NCBI GenBank assembly: GCA_003116875.1 | Contig: BCKT01000006.1 | Location: forward strand, 868,001 to 932,000 | Reading direction: 5' to 3' | Length of the DNA stretch: 64,000 nucleotides | Origin: Takashimella koratensis | Taxonomy: Eukaryota; Basidiomycota; Tremellomycetes; Trichosporonales; Tetragoniomycetaceae | Shown: piece by piece, positions 33,801 to 45,996 of the stretch | How positions within the stretch are numbered: position 1 is the first letter of the stretch | Layout of the letters: each line of letters begins with the position of its first letter | The notes under the pieces: generated by a model | Database searches by the model: none | Told to the model about the DNA's origin: nothing | The model's input: only the letters and a program-made list of their open reading frames with translations | Translations under genes and position numbers: made by a program

Positions 33801-35649
33801 CGGTGAGCCTATACTTGTGCTTAACTAACACCAGGCCACTCTCGCTGTCGCAGGGGCTATCCTCATTGGCTGCATCGGATGGCTCGCCGCGGTCCTCGTG
33901 GAGCGCTCCGATTGGTATGCTCTACGAACAACAGCGCCCGACCAAGCGCCAGAGCATCCCCTTTGATCTCAAGCCTCAGCGTTCGATGCAGAGTTTGGAG
34001 ATTGACAATGCTTTGCTCCAAAAGGTAGGTGATTGCACTTGTGGTGACTAACGTTAGACTGTGACGGATCGAGAGGCGCAATTGAAGCAACGAGAGAGCG
34101 AGATCAAGTACCTCAAGAAGACCCTCGAGGGTCAGACGCTGGCTATCCCGTCACCGTCGATTGCGGTAGAGGAGGCGATGACTCGGATTCGCGACGAGCA
34201 TGCGGTGGATATGAAGCAACTCAAGTCGGCTCATAACGAAGAGCTCGAGTCGCTCAAGTCTCAGCACGAGGTGGATCTTGGGCAGCTGCGTCAAGTGCAT
34301 GAGGCAGCGATCGCCACGGCTCACGAGGGTGCCCAGGAGGAGAAGAAGCAAATCCTCGCTGCTGTGGACGCTCGTCACTTGTCCGAGATCGATGCGCTCG
34401 AGTCCAAGCACCACGCTGCCGTCGCTGAGCTTGAGAAGAAGCACGATGACGACCTTGCAGCTCTCCAAGCTGAGCTGACGACTCTGTCCGAGTCGCTCAA
34501 AGCGGTTCAAGACCAGTTAGCCCAGACGACCGCCGCCAAGACAACAGTCGAGCAAGAACTCGCATCGAGGCCCGACCCATCGACCGTCGTTAGCCTCGAG
34601 GACCACAACATTGTCATCGCTGCCATGGAGCAGATGGAAAAGACCATGGCCGATGCCGAGGACGAGCGGCGACAATTCAAACTCCGCGCCGACCAGGCCC
34701 GGTTTGAGCTCAGTCGGATCCGGGACGAGCACCAGGTTCAGCGATCGTCTGATCTCAAACAGATCGCCGAGCTGGATACCCGCCTCTCGGTGCTGTTGAC
34801 CGCCAAGTCCAAGGAGATTGACGAGCTCCAATCGCCGACGAGCGCGAGTGGGAACCGAGACTCGAAGCAGTCTGCTGAAGGACGTGACCGAGCGTCGAGG
34901 ACCAAGCTTCCCCCGATCGGACCGCCACCGAGCGCGCCCTTGCCGCCACTCCCACCCGTCGTAGGTGTCCTCTCGCCGGCAGGAAGCAACGCCAACCTCC
35001 CGAGCCGCGAAAGCACGCACAGCGTCGAGACGGACAAGGTCGGCTCAGGATCTCAGCTCGATCTCTCCGGATCCAGTCGATCGGACGGAGGAAGGCCACG
35101 GTCGATGTCTGCGGGTAAGGTTGAGCAGATTGCGTTGGAGCGGGACCACGCGATTGCGGAGCGGGACGAGGCGATTCATGAGGCTACGGAAGCAAAAGAG
35201 AAGGTTTCGCAAGTGGTGAGTGACTGGCTGGGACTTTGCTGAAGGTGCAGGAGCAACAGCTACAAGATGAGAAACGGCAGAACGAGACCACGACTCGTGA
35301 TATCGTCGAGCTTCGCAAGAATAGTAGGTTTATGACTGGGACAAACTAACGCTTGTAGACAGCAAACTCAAGGTCCGTATCGACGACGTTACCCGTGAAA
35401 TGTCAGATATCAAACGAGATCGAGACGGTCTGAAGCGTGAGATTGTCGAGGTTCGAGACGAATTATCTCGTGAGAAGACAATCCATGAGAGTGATTTGGC
35501 CAAATTGGATCAAGCGAGGTCAGAGGCTGTTAGGCACAAAGCCAAATTTGATCAATTGGTCGATGCGAAAGTGAACAATAAGACGAGTCAGAAGTTCAAG
35601 GTGGGTCCATGAATAAGAGCTCGTCTGACGCTGTTGACAGTGCTTCTGA
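30827..35649 (+). CDS. Kinesin motor protein, kinesin-4-like
   Basis: Plus-end-directed microtubule motor with N-terminal motor and long coiled-coil stalk. Fourteen exons: 30827..31010, 31044..31314, 31350..32122, 32159..32227, 32260..32561, 32595..32710, 32743..32800, 32833..32970, 33003..33802, 33835..34024, 34058..35215, 35251..35323, 35359..35600, 35641..35649; phases agree, 1460 residues. The P-loop is [13 protein letters not shown], switch [14 protein letters not shown] and switch [11 protein letters not shown]; the neck begins [20 protein letters not shown], as in KIF4-type motors. The motor carries a Ser/Pro-rich insertion of about 60 residues before switch II. Heptad-rich coiled coils fill most of the rest, with a Pro-rich break near residue 1030. 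The last exon adds only Cys-Phe before the stop. Confidence 0.9.
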
Positions 35650-36025
35650 GCAATAACACCGCCACCGAGTAAACACCCATATCGGGTTATAACGACTGTA
35701 ACGACCTCGACGATTGTCTTTGTCCACCTTTAACCATTCTATACCCTCGTTTTGTCTCTGGGCTCATCGTGTCTCTGTCTGGTAGTTTCCATTCCCATAC
35801 ACCTGTCCTTATCCACCCCCTTGTTATAGTATCGTTATGTTAGTAGTATCCCGCGTGCAGGCTTATCCGTGTCAGTCAAAGCCTCGTAGTGTTTACAATA
35901 TAAACTGCCGTTATCCCATGACCCGACACGAAGATACCCTCTGATACCCTCCCCGAAGGAACTCTCCCACACCTCGCCAAACACAGGGTCGGACCTCCGT
36001 TCTCGCCAATATCCATGACCCGGGT
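35650..36025. other. Convergent 3' region between the kinesin and GCP2
   Basis: 376 bp between two facing stop codons with no open frame of interest; pyrimidine-rich, with TTATAGTATCGTTATG-like AT-rich words near 35824 that may serve 3' end formation. Confidence 0.45.
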
Positions 36026-39000
36026 CTAGATCCGTAACGTGATCTGGTGTAACCTCGTCACCAGTGCTAAAAGGGCGACGTTTTCTGACCCGGCGTTGCT
36101 ACAAGATGTCAGTGATCCTTTACCTGGGCCATGACCATTCACTCACTATGTCACGGCGTCGAGATGGACCTGACGGTGTCAGTTCCTCCAGGCGATCCGA
36201 CCTACCTGAGTATGGTGATTAAAGTTGATCTCAAACTTTGTCAAAATCATCCACCGATGTTCTGCCTTGACAGCGTCGGATTCAAGAACAGGATCTGCAA
36301 GGAACCTTCCCAATGCCTTGTTGAATGATTCTTGGTACGCCACGAAAGCCGACATTGTCGCCATGAGCTTTGCGTAGACCTGCGCGTCAACTTGATACAA
36401 GACCCCACGACTCACCGAAAGAAGTTTCGAGTTTGTGAGCATACACTGTTTAAGACAAGTGTCAAGGAAATCGATATGATCACGCATGAGTTGATCAACT
36501 GTCTGAACTCTTGCCAATTTACTCTCCAAACTCCTCCAATTCGATTCTAGTACCTCCCCTGTCGCATACGCCAAGACCTGTCTGACGAAAGCGAGCATTC
36601 TCGTACGAAGGGAGAAAATTCGAGTTTTCCAATTGTCCATATCTGCGTTTCCAGTGGAATTGCGCCACTGTGGCTCTTTATGTTCTAGCCACATGGAGGA
36701 AAGGGCGGATTCGAGGTGGTGTAGGTGGAGAAGGAAGCGGAAGATGAGCTGGTATCGGGTAATGGTTTTGCGTGAAATGACGAGGGAGAGTGGGAATTTG
36801 ACAGAGTAGTCAAACGCCACGGCGTCGATAGCTGCGAATTAGCGTTGTGGATAACCCATTACTCACCAACGAGAACCTTTTCCGGATCACTGCCCTTGTC
36901 CACATCAAGCGCAAAATCAAGCTCTCCATCTTCTCCAATACTCCCCGTCCGCGAGACAATCTTCATCAACCACTCATACAGGCCCTGGCTCGCCATGGTG
37001 ACCTTTAGATTATCCTTGTACGGATCGTTGGAGCTCGAACTTGCCGGGTTACGTACAGCGACATCGAGGAGAGATTGGAGCTTGACGATGGATACGGATT
37101 TGGCTGATTTCCGGGTAAGATCGTTATTCGCTAGGTCGAGAAAGTTGGTAAGAAAGTCGGACTGGTCCACGAAGAAGAAGTGTTTCATTGATCTGGACGT
37201 TAGTGTGGGGTCAAGGTGTGACTCACCGGAGATGCGGGATCAGCTCTTGTTCCTCCACAAGGAGCTTGAGCAGCGCCTTGTTGGCGTGGATATAAGCGTC
37301 CTCTATCCGCTTGTAAAACCTAAACGGTCAGTCTCGGAACCAAAGACAACCCACTTTGGCTCATTCATCACGATCATCTCATCTTCGTCCGCGTCCACGT
37401 CTCCGGGTTTCTTCACCTCGATCCCACATTCGCGAATCACGTTGAGGTATTTTCCAGCGAGGAGGATCTTGTGTTTCCACGGCTGCAGAAAGGCCGGAAT
37501 ACACGCGCCACCTGGAAGTCGGTTCGTCCCTGGTCTCGGCGGGGGTACAGCCGCTGATAACGACGGGCCCGACTTGCCTGCTCCGACTTTGGACGAGGAA
37601 GCGAGGGACGAGCCGTCGCGCAGCTATGTTGTTAGCAAATCCCTGTCGCAGTCACTTACAGTGTATCGCCGCTCCCAATACTCATCGGTATAGTCGCTTT
37701 CCAAAACTCCCTTGGTAATGTGCCCACTCTCCTTGACCATGAACTCGTCGAATGGATCGGCGAGGTTCCCCGTTGAGATCCATCGAATCAACATACGGCT
37801 ATACGGCTGGGAAGCATGCAATAGCAGTTGCGAATGGAGTGTAGTTGCCGTTGGATCTCTGACAAGTCAGCTCCTTCCCCACCTTTACTCACCCGCTCAT
37901 GGTCGCCTCTCGCTCCCCGATGATACCCAGCACCTCGCCGCCGAGAATGAGGCCTCCTCCGCCGATGAGCCCCTCCTGCGCCTTGAGGTTTTTCATGAGC
38001 CCCTTGAGACCCGCCCCACCCAAACCGAGCTCATCCGCCAACCCGCCGAGCCCGTCGTCGTCGTCTGACGCCTCGGAGGCGTCCGGATTAACCTCATCGG
38101 TCTCCAGCCCGAGGCAGAGGGAGGACAAGAGGGACATGGTGTGTAGCGTTGGGTGGAGATGGAAGTAGAGCGTTTGCAAGGTGAATGTCGAAGAGGAGAG
38201 AAAGAGGGATTCGAGCTGGGCCGTGAGAACGCGATATTCCTGGAGGGTCAGCTGTTGAACAGAGACGAGCCCACCTTGAGCATCCCGCGGATCCCGCTAC
38301 CGAGCGCGTGGCTAACCATGCCAAACTCTTGCCCGTTTCTGTTTATATCAGTCTTTTGTCGTGAAAGTACGCACCTAGACTCCATGGAAGCCTCGACGGA
38401 CGAGAAGAATGTCGCGAGGGGCAATAATCGCTCCACCAGGCTCAGCAACGACGGGTCTGTCCAGCTTAGCAGAGTTCTAGTAGAGGCACATACCAAGCGA
38501 TGCGTCGACCTTCCACTTGGCTCCCTTGAGCCTTTGATCCGTATCGAGTGGGTCGTACCCGTCCGCATAACGTATCAACGACCCCTCGACTCCCTGTACC
38601 CTTTATCAGCACACTTTTGCCCAGGCTCGCCACACTCACCTGAAGAACAAAAAGGATATCCTCGCAGACCCAAGCTTCTTGCACTTCCAGTGGCACGCCA
38701 TCTAGCAGCCTCTGCTCTACTGGTTCAGTCTGTTCGATCGTTCTCTCCACAATCTCAATCTCAACTTCGCGTTCCCTGATTTTTTCTCTCGACTTTCGAC
38801 CGTCTCTCAATCTCTCCCTCTCCCTCTCAAGCCCCTCCTTGTCTCGTTCTCGCCACTCGGGAGCCTTCCCATTCCGCATACCCGCCTCGTCTCGCTCTAG
38901 CCGCCGAGATACCATCGTTGTGACTGTTGTGCCCGATACGGACGCTGGGCGGGATGAGGAAGGGTCGGCGGTCTGGCGCGAGCCGGATCCTGAGGCGACT

Positions 39001-39520
39001 GCAGAGGAGGTAGAGACGGTTGCAGAGGAGCGAGAGGAAGGGCGGCGTTCGTCTCGAGCCAAACCGGTGATGGAGGACGGGATGGATGGCCTGGAGGTGC
39101 GAGAGGAGGGCTCACTCTCGACTGAATGAGTCAGCTGCAGCTCAAGACAAGTCACCCTAATGACTCACGTTGTCGCGCAATGGTCGCGCCATCAGCTGAT
39201 CGCTCGAGCTCTTCCAAGATGGCCCCGGTTTTAACTCGTCGAACCGATGCGAGGGTACCAGCGAGCTACAAGAGTCAGCGCTTGCAGTCTCCTCGTCCTT
39301 GTATTCCACAACCTCTAGCATCCACGCGGAGACAGTATCGCTTGCACACGAGCGACTGGTTGATCGAAACGCCCATCATCCATTGCCCTCCACTTCCTCC
39401 GCTACCAACCTTGTTGTATTCCTTGTCCGTGAGCGACAGCCGACTGCTCGTACTCGTATTCCTCTGCCTAGGCCGCGGGGTGAACGGGACCGTAGTCCCC
39501 GACGGTACTCTTGAGGACAT
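36026..39520 (-). CDS. SPC97: Gamma-tubulin complex component 2 (GCP2/Spc97)
   Basis: Core subunit of the gamma-tubulin small complex. Fourteen exons on the minus strand: 39520..39410, 39265..39169, 39121..38640, 38593..38494, 38456..38375, 38338..38275, 38239..37893, 37858..37660, 37623..37355, 37319..37227, 37192..36867, 36831..36206, 36169..36147 (23 bp), 36098..36026; phases agree, 963 residues. GRIP1 includes YSRMLIRWISTGNLADPFDEF and YWERRYT. The GCP2 hallmark SMKHFFFVDQSDFLTNF follows, then the FDYSVKFPLSLVISRKTI and YQLIFRFLLHL segments of GRIP2. The N-terminal 200 residues are disordered and Ser/Arg/Glu-rich. The last two exons (ending HQITLRI) rest on splice signals and the short helix expected at the family's C-terminus. 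Confidence 0.93.
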
Positions 39521-40548
39521 GGTGATGGTGGTGGTCGTAATGGTTGGTGGATGATTTGTTGACAATCGCGAATATCTCAACGACGCGACGGTCATCAATC
39601 TCAATTTGATTCCGTGTGTGGCACTTGGACTGCGGTTAGTTGGAGATGACTCGACGATTGTTGCGCCTGCCTAGTCACTGGCTATTCACCCATCCCACTA
39701 GCTGTATCGAGAGCTTCCAGCTGGAGATGATGGACGGGACGTTTCATCCAGGCGATCGAGGGGATGGAATTCGACCCAGATTCGCATCGTCACCTCCAGT
39801 GACAATGTCTCACTCTGTCTCTGTCTCCCCTCTTCAGCCACCAAGTCTCTCATATCACTAACCCAACCTCGCTATCACCCCATCCCTCTTCATCCTGTGC
39901 TTATCGCTCAGTGCCGACCCCACCTCTCAACCTCCTTTCACCACCTCTCCTCTCACTCTCCTTTCACCTTACCCCGGTCTTTGCTCCGTACGCGCTCCAC
40001 ACCTCTTTCCTTTCACCTCGCTCCGCTCGCCGATCACCGAGTATTGCCCCCACAGTCAATCGTCAAGCCGTGTGTTACCGTCTCTCACCCGTCTACACCT
40101 CCGCACTACTCCACCCAAGGCTCTACACGTCACTCTCTCCATTCACCCGCCCGCTCGCTATCGTGCACCAGCCCCTACGACTGCGCATGGGAGAAGGGGT
40201 ACAAAAGAAGACCTATTTACCGGCTCCACGACGTGTGTCCCACCCACCGCTTGGCCGGGCGCCGTGTTTTCCCCGGCTCACAGCTTGGAGGTTGCACAGA
40301 ATCGTCAACTACCCGGTCGAGTCTATCGACTTTCGAGCTCACTCGACCCACAACGACTGGACACCGTTTGACCATCTCCTACATACTCTTCCTCCCACGA
40401 AGCGGTGCAAAGGGCTCACAGTTACTCTTGATCAAACCCAAACTAAGATCGTAGCATTTCCCTACCTTGACACCCATCCATCCAGCACTCTCTGTCCACC
40501 TCTACGATCATCCAAATCTTCCTCCTACCGCTCACCCTACCGTTCAAG
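39521..40548. promoter_or_regulatory. Long divergent promoter with a strongly pyrimidine-rich plus strand
   Basis: 1.03 kb between divergent starts. From about 39820 to 40548 the plus strand is dominated by C and T (CTCTCCATTCACC-like words), creating long open frames without coding character. Probably promoter and a long C/T-rich 5' UTR of the gene at 40549. Confidence 0.5.
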
Positions 40549-42063
40549 ATGCCCGTCGCCCTGCATAACCCACACCCATCGCAACCAGCAGAGATGCAGC
40601 AACTCGCGTAGGTGCCTCTTCTCATCTCCCACCTGGTACCTCTCTCGTACTGACCCACCAGCGCCGAGATCGATACCCTCCGCGCCAAGATCCAGGCAGT
40701 CCACGAGGTCCGCGCTCTCCGTGCCGACTTGTCCACTCTCACCCGCCGCCCCCCTGACGCCCTATCCACATTCACCAAGCCCCCTCCCCCTCCCTATCCC
40801 CCCTCTACCCCCCTCACCTGCAAACCCCTGCCCGACCCTGTTCAACCCCCCTCCACGCCCAAATCCCGGCTCGGCCGCTTCACAGCTCCATTCAACAAGC
40901 TCTCTCGCCGCCGATGCGCCCCTGCCCCTGGTTCTGGGTCCAAAGTCTACCCTTTCAAGTTCCACGCTCTCGACGAGTCGTCACATGGTCTTTTCTGGCG
41001 TCGCGGGTCCGACGAATCGGGTACTACCGCCTCTTCTACGACTTCCGAGATCGAGAGCGATCCTGGCGCCGGTCTTGACGGCCAGCCCGCAGAGCTCCTA
41101 GCGATCCTCGCGCCTCTCGTGTCGGCGCTCCAACAGCTCACCGCGCGGTTTCTCAAGCTCACCCCGCCCACCGGACCACTTCCCGGTGTCACATGGGACG
41201 AGGTCAGTCGGAGTCTGGACGAAGCATGTGGAGCGCTTACCCGGCTCGTCGAGGATCTGAGGGGACCGGGTCTTCACAGCCGGCCTACCAGAGCCGCTGG
41301 TGTTACAAAGGACCGCGAGGTCGGCGAGAACGGCGCTGGTGTCGGGGTGAACCTTGCCTTGATTGGTACAAACCCCGCGACTAGCTCCGCTCTCACTGAT
41401 CCCACTGCGGCGGGAGAGTACTCTTACGACCTGGAAATGCGGGCACTCATGCTCGATGCTCTGGTGAAGAAAGTCTCCACCGAGCGAGGGGCGGTACGTA
41501 ATGCGATTCGAGAACGACAACGCGCTCTCGACCCAGGCGCCAACCCTCGAGCGGAGTCGGGTTCACCGTCTCGGCTAGGTCTAAGCAGCCTCAACACCAG
41601 CCTTACCAATACCGACGACCCCAGCGATCCCTCCACACCTTCCAACACCACCCCTACCATCAACCCCTTTGGCAGCCTCACGCCCGACTCCCGTTCCAAC
41701 CCATTCATCGTCCACTCCACATCCCTTCGACTCGAATCCGTTCGTCGACCCAGTTCCTCCAAAGCTATTTCACCCGTATCCATCTCCTCTTCCCCAATCT
41801 CGTCACCTATTGCATTCGGGACGATGCTTCAACCTGGGCCCTCGTTGAGCCCTAGCGGCCGCATCGGGACTTTGATCCCGGGTTTACCAAACCTGTCCCA
41901 CCTATCGCCGCAGCCATCGTATCGAGCCTTCATGGGGGGTGTGAACAGTGCAGCGGCATGGTCCTCAAATGTCGTAAGGCTCGGTAGCTTCCAGGCGTCG
42001 GCGCTGTTCAGCCCTAGCCCTATCGCAGTGAGGAGGTTGGCAGGGGACGGAACGAAGGCGTAG
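40549..42063 (+). CDS. Uncharacterised, largely disordered protein
   Basis: Exons 40549..40607 and 40662..42063, 54-nt phase-2 intron (GTAGGT donor, CTGACCCACCAG acceptor), 486 residues. It starts MPVALHNPHPSQPAEMQQLA and an Ala/Leu/Arg helix; a Pro-rich region follows, then a basic patch (KSRLGRFTAPFNKLSRRR). The middle 200 residues carry helical segments (LLAILAPLVSALQQLTARFL; a second around YDLEMRALMLDALVKKVSTE). The last 200 are Ser/Pro/Thr-rich with NPFG and NPF words, which can serve as EH-domain ligands. No recognised domain. Confidence 0.75.
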
Positions 42064-42224
42064 CCGAGAATCTCGGCAAGGTTGAGCCGTTGTCAGTAGC
42101 GGCAGCGGGAGAGTCCTCCCAAATTGATACCCTTCCACCGTGTACACCATAACCCGGCTTGCTTGTCTGTTGTGACCATAGATCTCTTCAATGTAAACGC
42201 CTCTACATCTCTACCTCACCTCCA

Positions 42225-44555
42225 CTACATCTCGCCATCCCTATCCCCCGCATCGAACCGCTTCTCATCAAAGTACCTTGCAACCTATTACCATCAGCTC
42301 GGCCAATCACCACGCGAATGAGTCACTCACAATCTTCCTTCCCCCAAAGAACCGGCCATCCAGCTCTTTAACCGCTCTCCACGCTCCTGCCATTCCGGAG
42401 AACACCACAAAGACGCGTAAACACTCTGCCGGGTCCTCGGGTGGGGGTTCGACCATGTGCAAAACGACCCGCTCGACGATTCTGTGGGGTGAGTCGGTAG
42501 AAATTAAAGTGATTAGCCATCTTTCCTTTCTCTCGCACGATCCCACGTCCCACCATCATCCACTCGTCCATACCGACTCACCCATAATTCGAGCATTCTG
42601 TCCCTATATCCTCCGCAATCTCCTCATCTACCTCGTCGACACTCTCCACAACTCTCAACAAACAAACCACTCTCCCTTCCTCTCCTTTCCTCTCTCTCTC
42701 CTCTCTCTGTCTCTCCTCCTTGTCCAAATTAACGATCCTACCTCGCGCGGTCGGTGCCTGCACCCATTTACGTTGTTTCGCGTTCGCGGCGGCGGCTTTC
42801 TGTTTCGCGAGTTGACGTTTAGAGAGCTTAGATGTATCGACAGAGGCAGTGACGTGTTCTGCTTGAAGAGCGTGGATAATACCTTCACCGCGGACTCCGA
42901 GACCTGTGCCCTCGACGTGGCCCCATTTGCGGAACACTGATAATCAGGATAGGGAATAAGATGGTACTCACTTTTCTCTGCAAAAGTCCCGCTTTGACTG
43001 AGAGTCAGCTTGTGCCACCAAACTCCACTCACTCGTCATCTTCTGACACTACGGGAGCTCTGCTACCACCTCCTGCCAACGCCGCAAACTTTGCCGCAAT
43101 CGCCTCTGCTGCCCTCTTCTTCTCCTCCAAGAGTGCTGCAAAGCCAGGTTGTGCTCCCGATCCTACTGATGCCATTGGTCCTCCCGGTGAACTCCCCGAG
43201 CCCACTGGCGGGCGGAACGCAGCTACACCCGGTGCGTTGGCCGCCAAGTGCGCGGGAGGGGGCTGGAACCCCGGAGCCCCCGAGACGTGAGTTGGGGGCG
43301 TTGATTTGGGTGCTGCTGCAAGCAGGTGCGCCGGGGGCGGTACGAACCCCATTGGGCGGGGCGGGTAGTCATCCGTTGGAGGCGGCGGTTTGTCTTCCCC
43401 TGGCAGTGGAGGAGGTTGTGAATTGCTCATCGCTGCTCGTCGAGCATACGCGTCGTCTCCCGATTCCTCCCTCGGGATGTACGCTGTAGGTTGGATCTGA
43501 GCTTGGGACATGGCGAGTCGGCGAGCGTACGCGTCGTCGCCTGAGACGACCGGACCAGTATGTGCCATGGCGGCTCGTCGCGCGTAGGCGTCGTCGCCGG
43601 ACATGGAGGGAAGGGTAGGCGGAGGAGCGGACGGTGGGACGCGAGCAGGAGGCGGGGAGTATTGTTTCGGCGGGGCGAAGAGTTTTGGTGCTGCGTGAAC
43701 AAGGGACAGAGGGATTGGGATGATTAGTATATGCTCTCTAAACACTCGTGTAACAGCTGTGATCACTCACCGTCTCGCCTTGGCGCATCTTCACTTGAAT
43801 CCGAATGATAACTACTCTCTGCACCACTCTCTTCCTCTTCCCTCCTCCTGGCCCTCTCGGCGTTCCGCTCTTCACGTATCCGACGTCGAAAGGCCTGGTA
43901 TTCGCCTAGGTCGTTGGGTCGGTTCGGGTCGTATTCTTCTTCTGGGTCGAAATTGTGAGAGACAAAGTAGCGCCTCTGTGGTTGAGAAGAGATGGGGGAG
44001 CAGTTAGCATCTAGCTCTCAGACACCCTCAGACATCTCCTGAACCAATCGCACTCACCTTTTTCCTTTGACGCTTCTTCTGCCCGTCATTCCTATCCCTC
44101 TTCCCCTTCTCCGCCGCTGCAATCGTCATTGCCGGCGCTCTTGCCAACGCTTTCCCATCTGGACCAAGCACGACTTGCTCTTTCTCTTTCCCCTTGTCGT
44201 TTGCTTTCCCTCTTGCTTCCTCTCCATCTTTGCCTTGTCCGTCATTCACCCCAACCGTTCCATCATCTTGACCCTCTACCCTCGCTTTTACCTGTGCTGG
44301 AGTGCTAGGTTGGCTAGAATACACCGTCGCGTTACCGGTATAAGACGTTCGTGGAGCTTTGGCCGTGGTCGATTTGATCCTGGGTGCAAACTTGAGTGCC
44401 GCAGAGGATTCCTTTGACCCAGACGCGGCGGCAGCTGTGGTCGGTGTTGCAGGTGTCGAAGCGGAGGCGGCGGGGTCGGAGGGCTCGGTCCCATTGGCTG
44501 GGGCAGCGATGGACCGAGCTTTGTCGGAAAAGGTGATGCCTGAGAACAGCGACAT
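42225..44555 (-). CDS. SPF45: Splicing factor 45 (SPF45/RBM17) homologue
   Basis: Nuclear splicing factor with a G-patch and a C-terminal UHM-type RRM. Exons: 44555..44058, 43975..43771, 43690..43033, 42997..42972 (26 bp), 42936..42582, 42481..42331, 42284..42225; phases agree, 650 residues. The N-terminus has RYFVSHNFDPEEEYDPNRPN. Three SGDDAYARR(A/L)AM motifs lie in the Pro-rich middle. The G-patch begins GTFAEKMFRKWGHVEGTGLG, spelled across the 26-bp exon. The RRM contains VVLHMVEPPPEDPAECLRV, the UHM-type Arg-Phe-Phe (ELDGRFFGGRKI), then VARYFDEKRFDAGD. UHM domains bind Trp-containing ULM ligands of SF1, U2AF65 and SF3B1. Confidence 0.93.
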
Positions 44556-44735
44556 GCTGTTGGCCAGGGGTTGGAGGGGGTTGGAAGTGGGTGGACTAGA
44601 GCTGAAATCAATCGCTGTCTAGATTTCACATTTCAACCTACCTCCACCGCACCAGCGGCACCAACGAGCACTCACCCAGCATCCATCCCATCCCTCTTCC
44701 ATCAACTCATTCACCGCCCACCCCTTCAAGCCACC
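44556..44735. promoter_or_regulatory. Compact divergent promoter, SPF45 / IES6
   Basis: 180 bp between the two divergent start codons; C/T-rich on the IES6 side. No specific site identified. Confidence 0.45.
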
Positions 44736-45747
44736 ATGTGAGTCTCCCTCTTTGCCCCGCTGATATCTAGGCCCCCGAGACCGCCTGGGCGCGGTGGGTT
44801 CCGTAAATCGAACGCGAGCACCCCGGCGTCTGATGAACCGACTATTGTGAGTTGAGCCGGGGACAGCCTGAGTCGACCTCGCTCCGCTGACCCCATCCCT
44901 CACACCTCACCCCTCATCCCTCACACTTCGCTCCTCACACCCCACCCTTCACCTCACCCCTTACCCCTGCTACCACCTCTCGACCCTTCCGAACCACCGC
45001 TAACCCCTCCCCAGTCCCTCGCCGAACGACTCAACTACGCCGACCTTGCTCGTCCCTTCAAGAACCCTTCTTTCGTCTCTCGCCTCCCGACTCGCACTGC
45101 CTCTGCCTCTGCCTCTTCCGTCCGGAAATCCGCAAAACAGATTCTGGTCCTGGAACGCGAACGAGTCTCTGGCGGTGATGGGTTCCTCTCTGCCTCCCAA
45201 GTCGCTGCTCGAGCTCGAGGCGAGACTCTCGATCCATCCAAGAAGAAGAAGAAAGAGACGTTTGTCTTTGGTGGACCAGGGGGAAGAGGGAAGGCATTGT
45301 CTGGTGCCGCAGCGGCAGCGGCGAGGAGAAGGAGTGGGGCCAATACACCAGCGACTACGGGAGCGGAGAGTGGGAGGAATTCACCGGATACAGAGGATGT
45401 AGAGATGGATGTGGATGGGAAGGACGAGGATGGGCAAGAAGAGGAAGGGGATGGAGAGGAGATTGGGGAAACGCCAAGGGGGGCTATGAAAGAGGTCATC
45501 ACTTGTGGGTTGCTTCAATCATGGACTCATCGGCTGACCCGATCTAGACCACACACCAACGGCTCCGCCATCCCTCCTCCCGCACAAGAAATACTGCGAC
45601 ATCACTGGCTTGCACGCAAAGTATACCGACCCGCGATCCAAACTTCGGTACAAGGGCCTCGAGGTTTGGACCATTGTCCGTACCCTAGGTCCCGGTGTCG
45701 ACCAGGCGTACCTCTCTCTCCGCGGGGCTCAGACTTCGCTCAAGTAG
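44736..45747 (+). CDS. IES6: INO80 chromatin-remodelling complex subunit Ies6 (YL1 C-terminal domain)
   Basis: Nuclear subunit of INO80, equivalent to human INO80C. Exons: 44736..44737 (AT only), 44771..44846, 45015..45504, 45548..45747; the start codon is split AT|G by the first intron; 255 residues. Conserved features are RPFKNPSFVS and SAKQILVLERE in the middle, an acidic segment, then the YL1_C domain HKKYCDITGLHAKYTDPRSK with YLSLRGAQTSL at the end. The split start is supported by a GTGAGT donor directly after AT, CTGAT before the acceptor, and in-frame continuation through a phase-0 intron. Confidence 0.9.
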
Positions 45748-45996
45748 GCGGCGTCCCTTGTCCCCAGGGTTGTAAGTACGGCGATACCACTCTATACCTG
45801 TCTCAGATGTATACCACTTGCATGCGTAAGGAAGATGTAGAGGGTCGGAAGGGAGGGTATCTACAATAAGGAAGACCAGAAAAGCAAAACAGCGTACTCT
45901 CGGCGCTCTATCCTAGGAACGGAGGGTTCAATACAGTTCCCCTCTGGCGATGCCATCGAGGGACTTTTGCTGCCACAACCGTGGAGACCAGTGGCC

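Noticed and set aside
39897..41101. Long plus-strand open frames upstream of and overlapping the 40549 gene
   Set aside because: They arise from the C/T-rich sequence and, after 40662, run in a different frame from the gene-like exon with better splice support.
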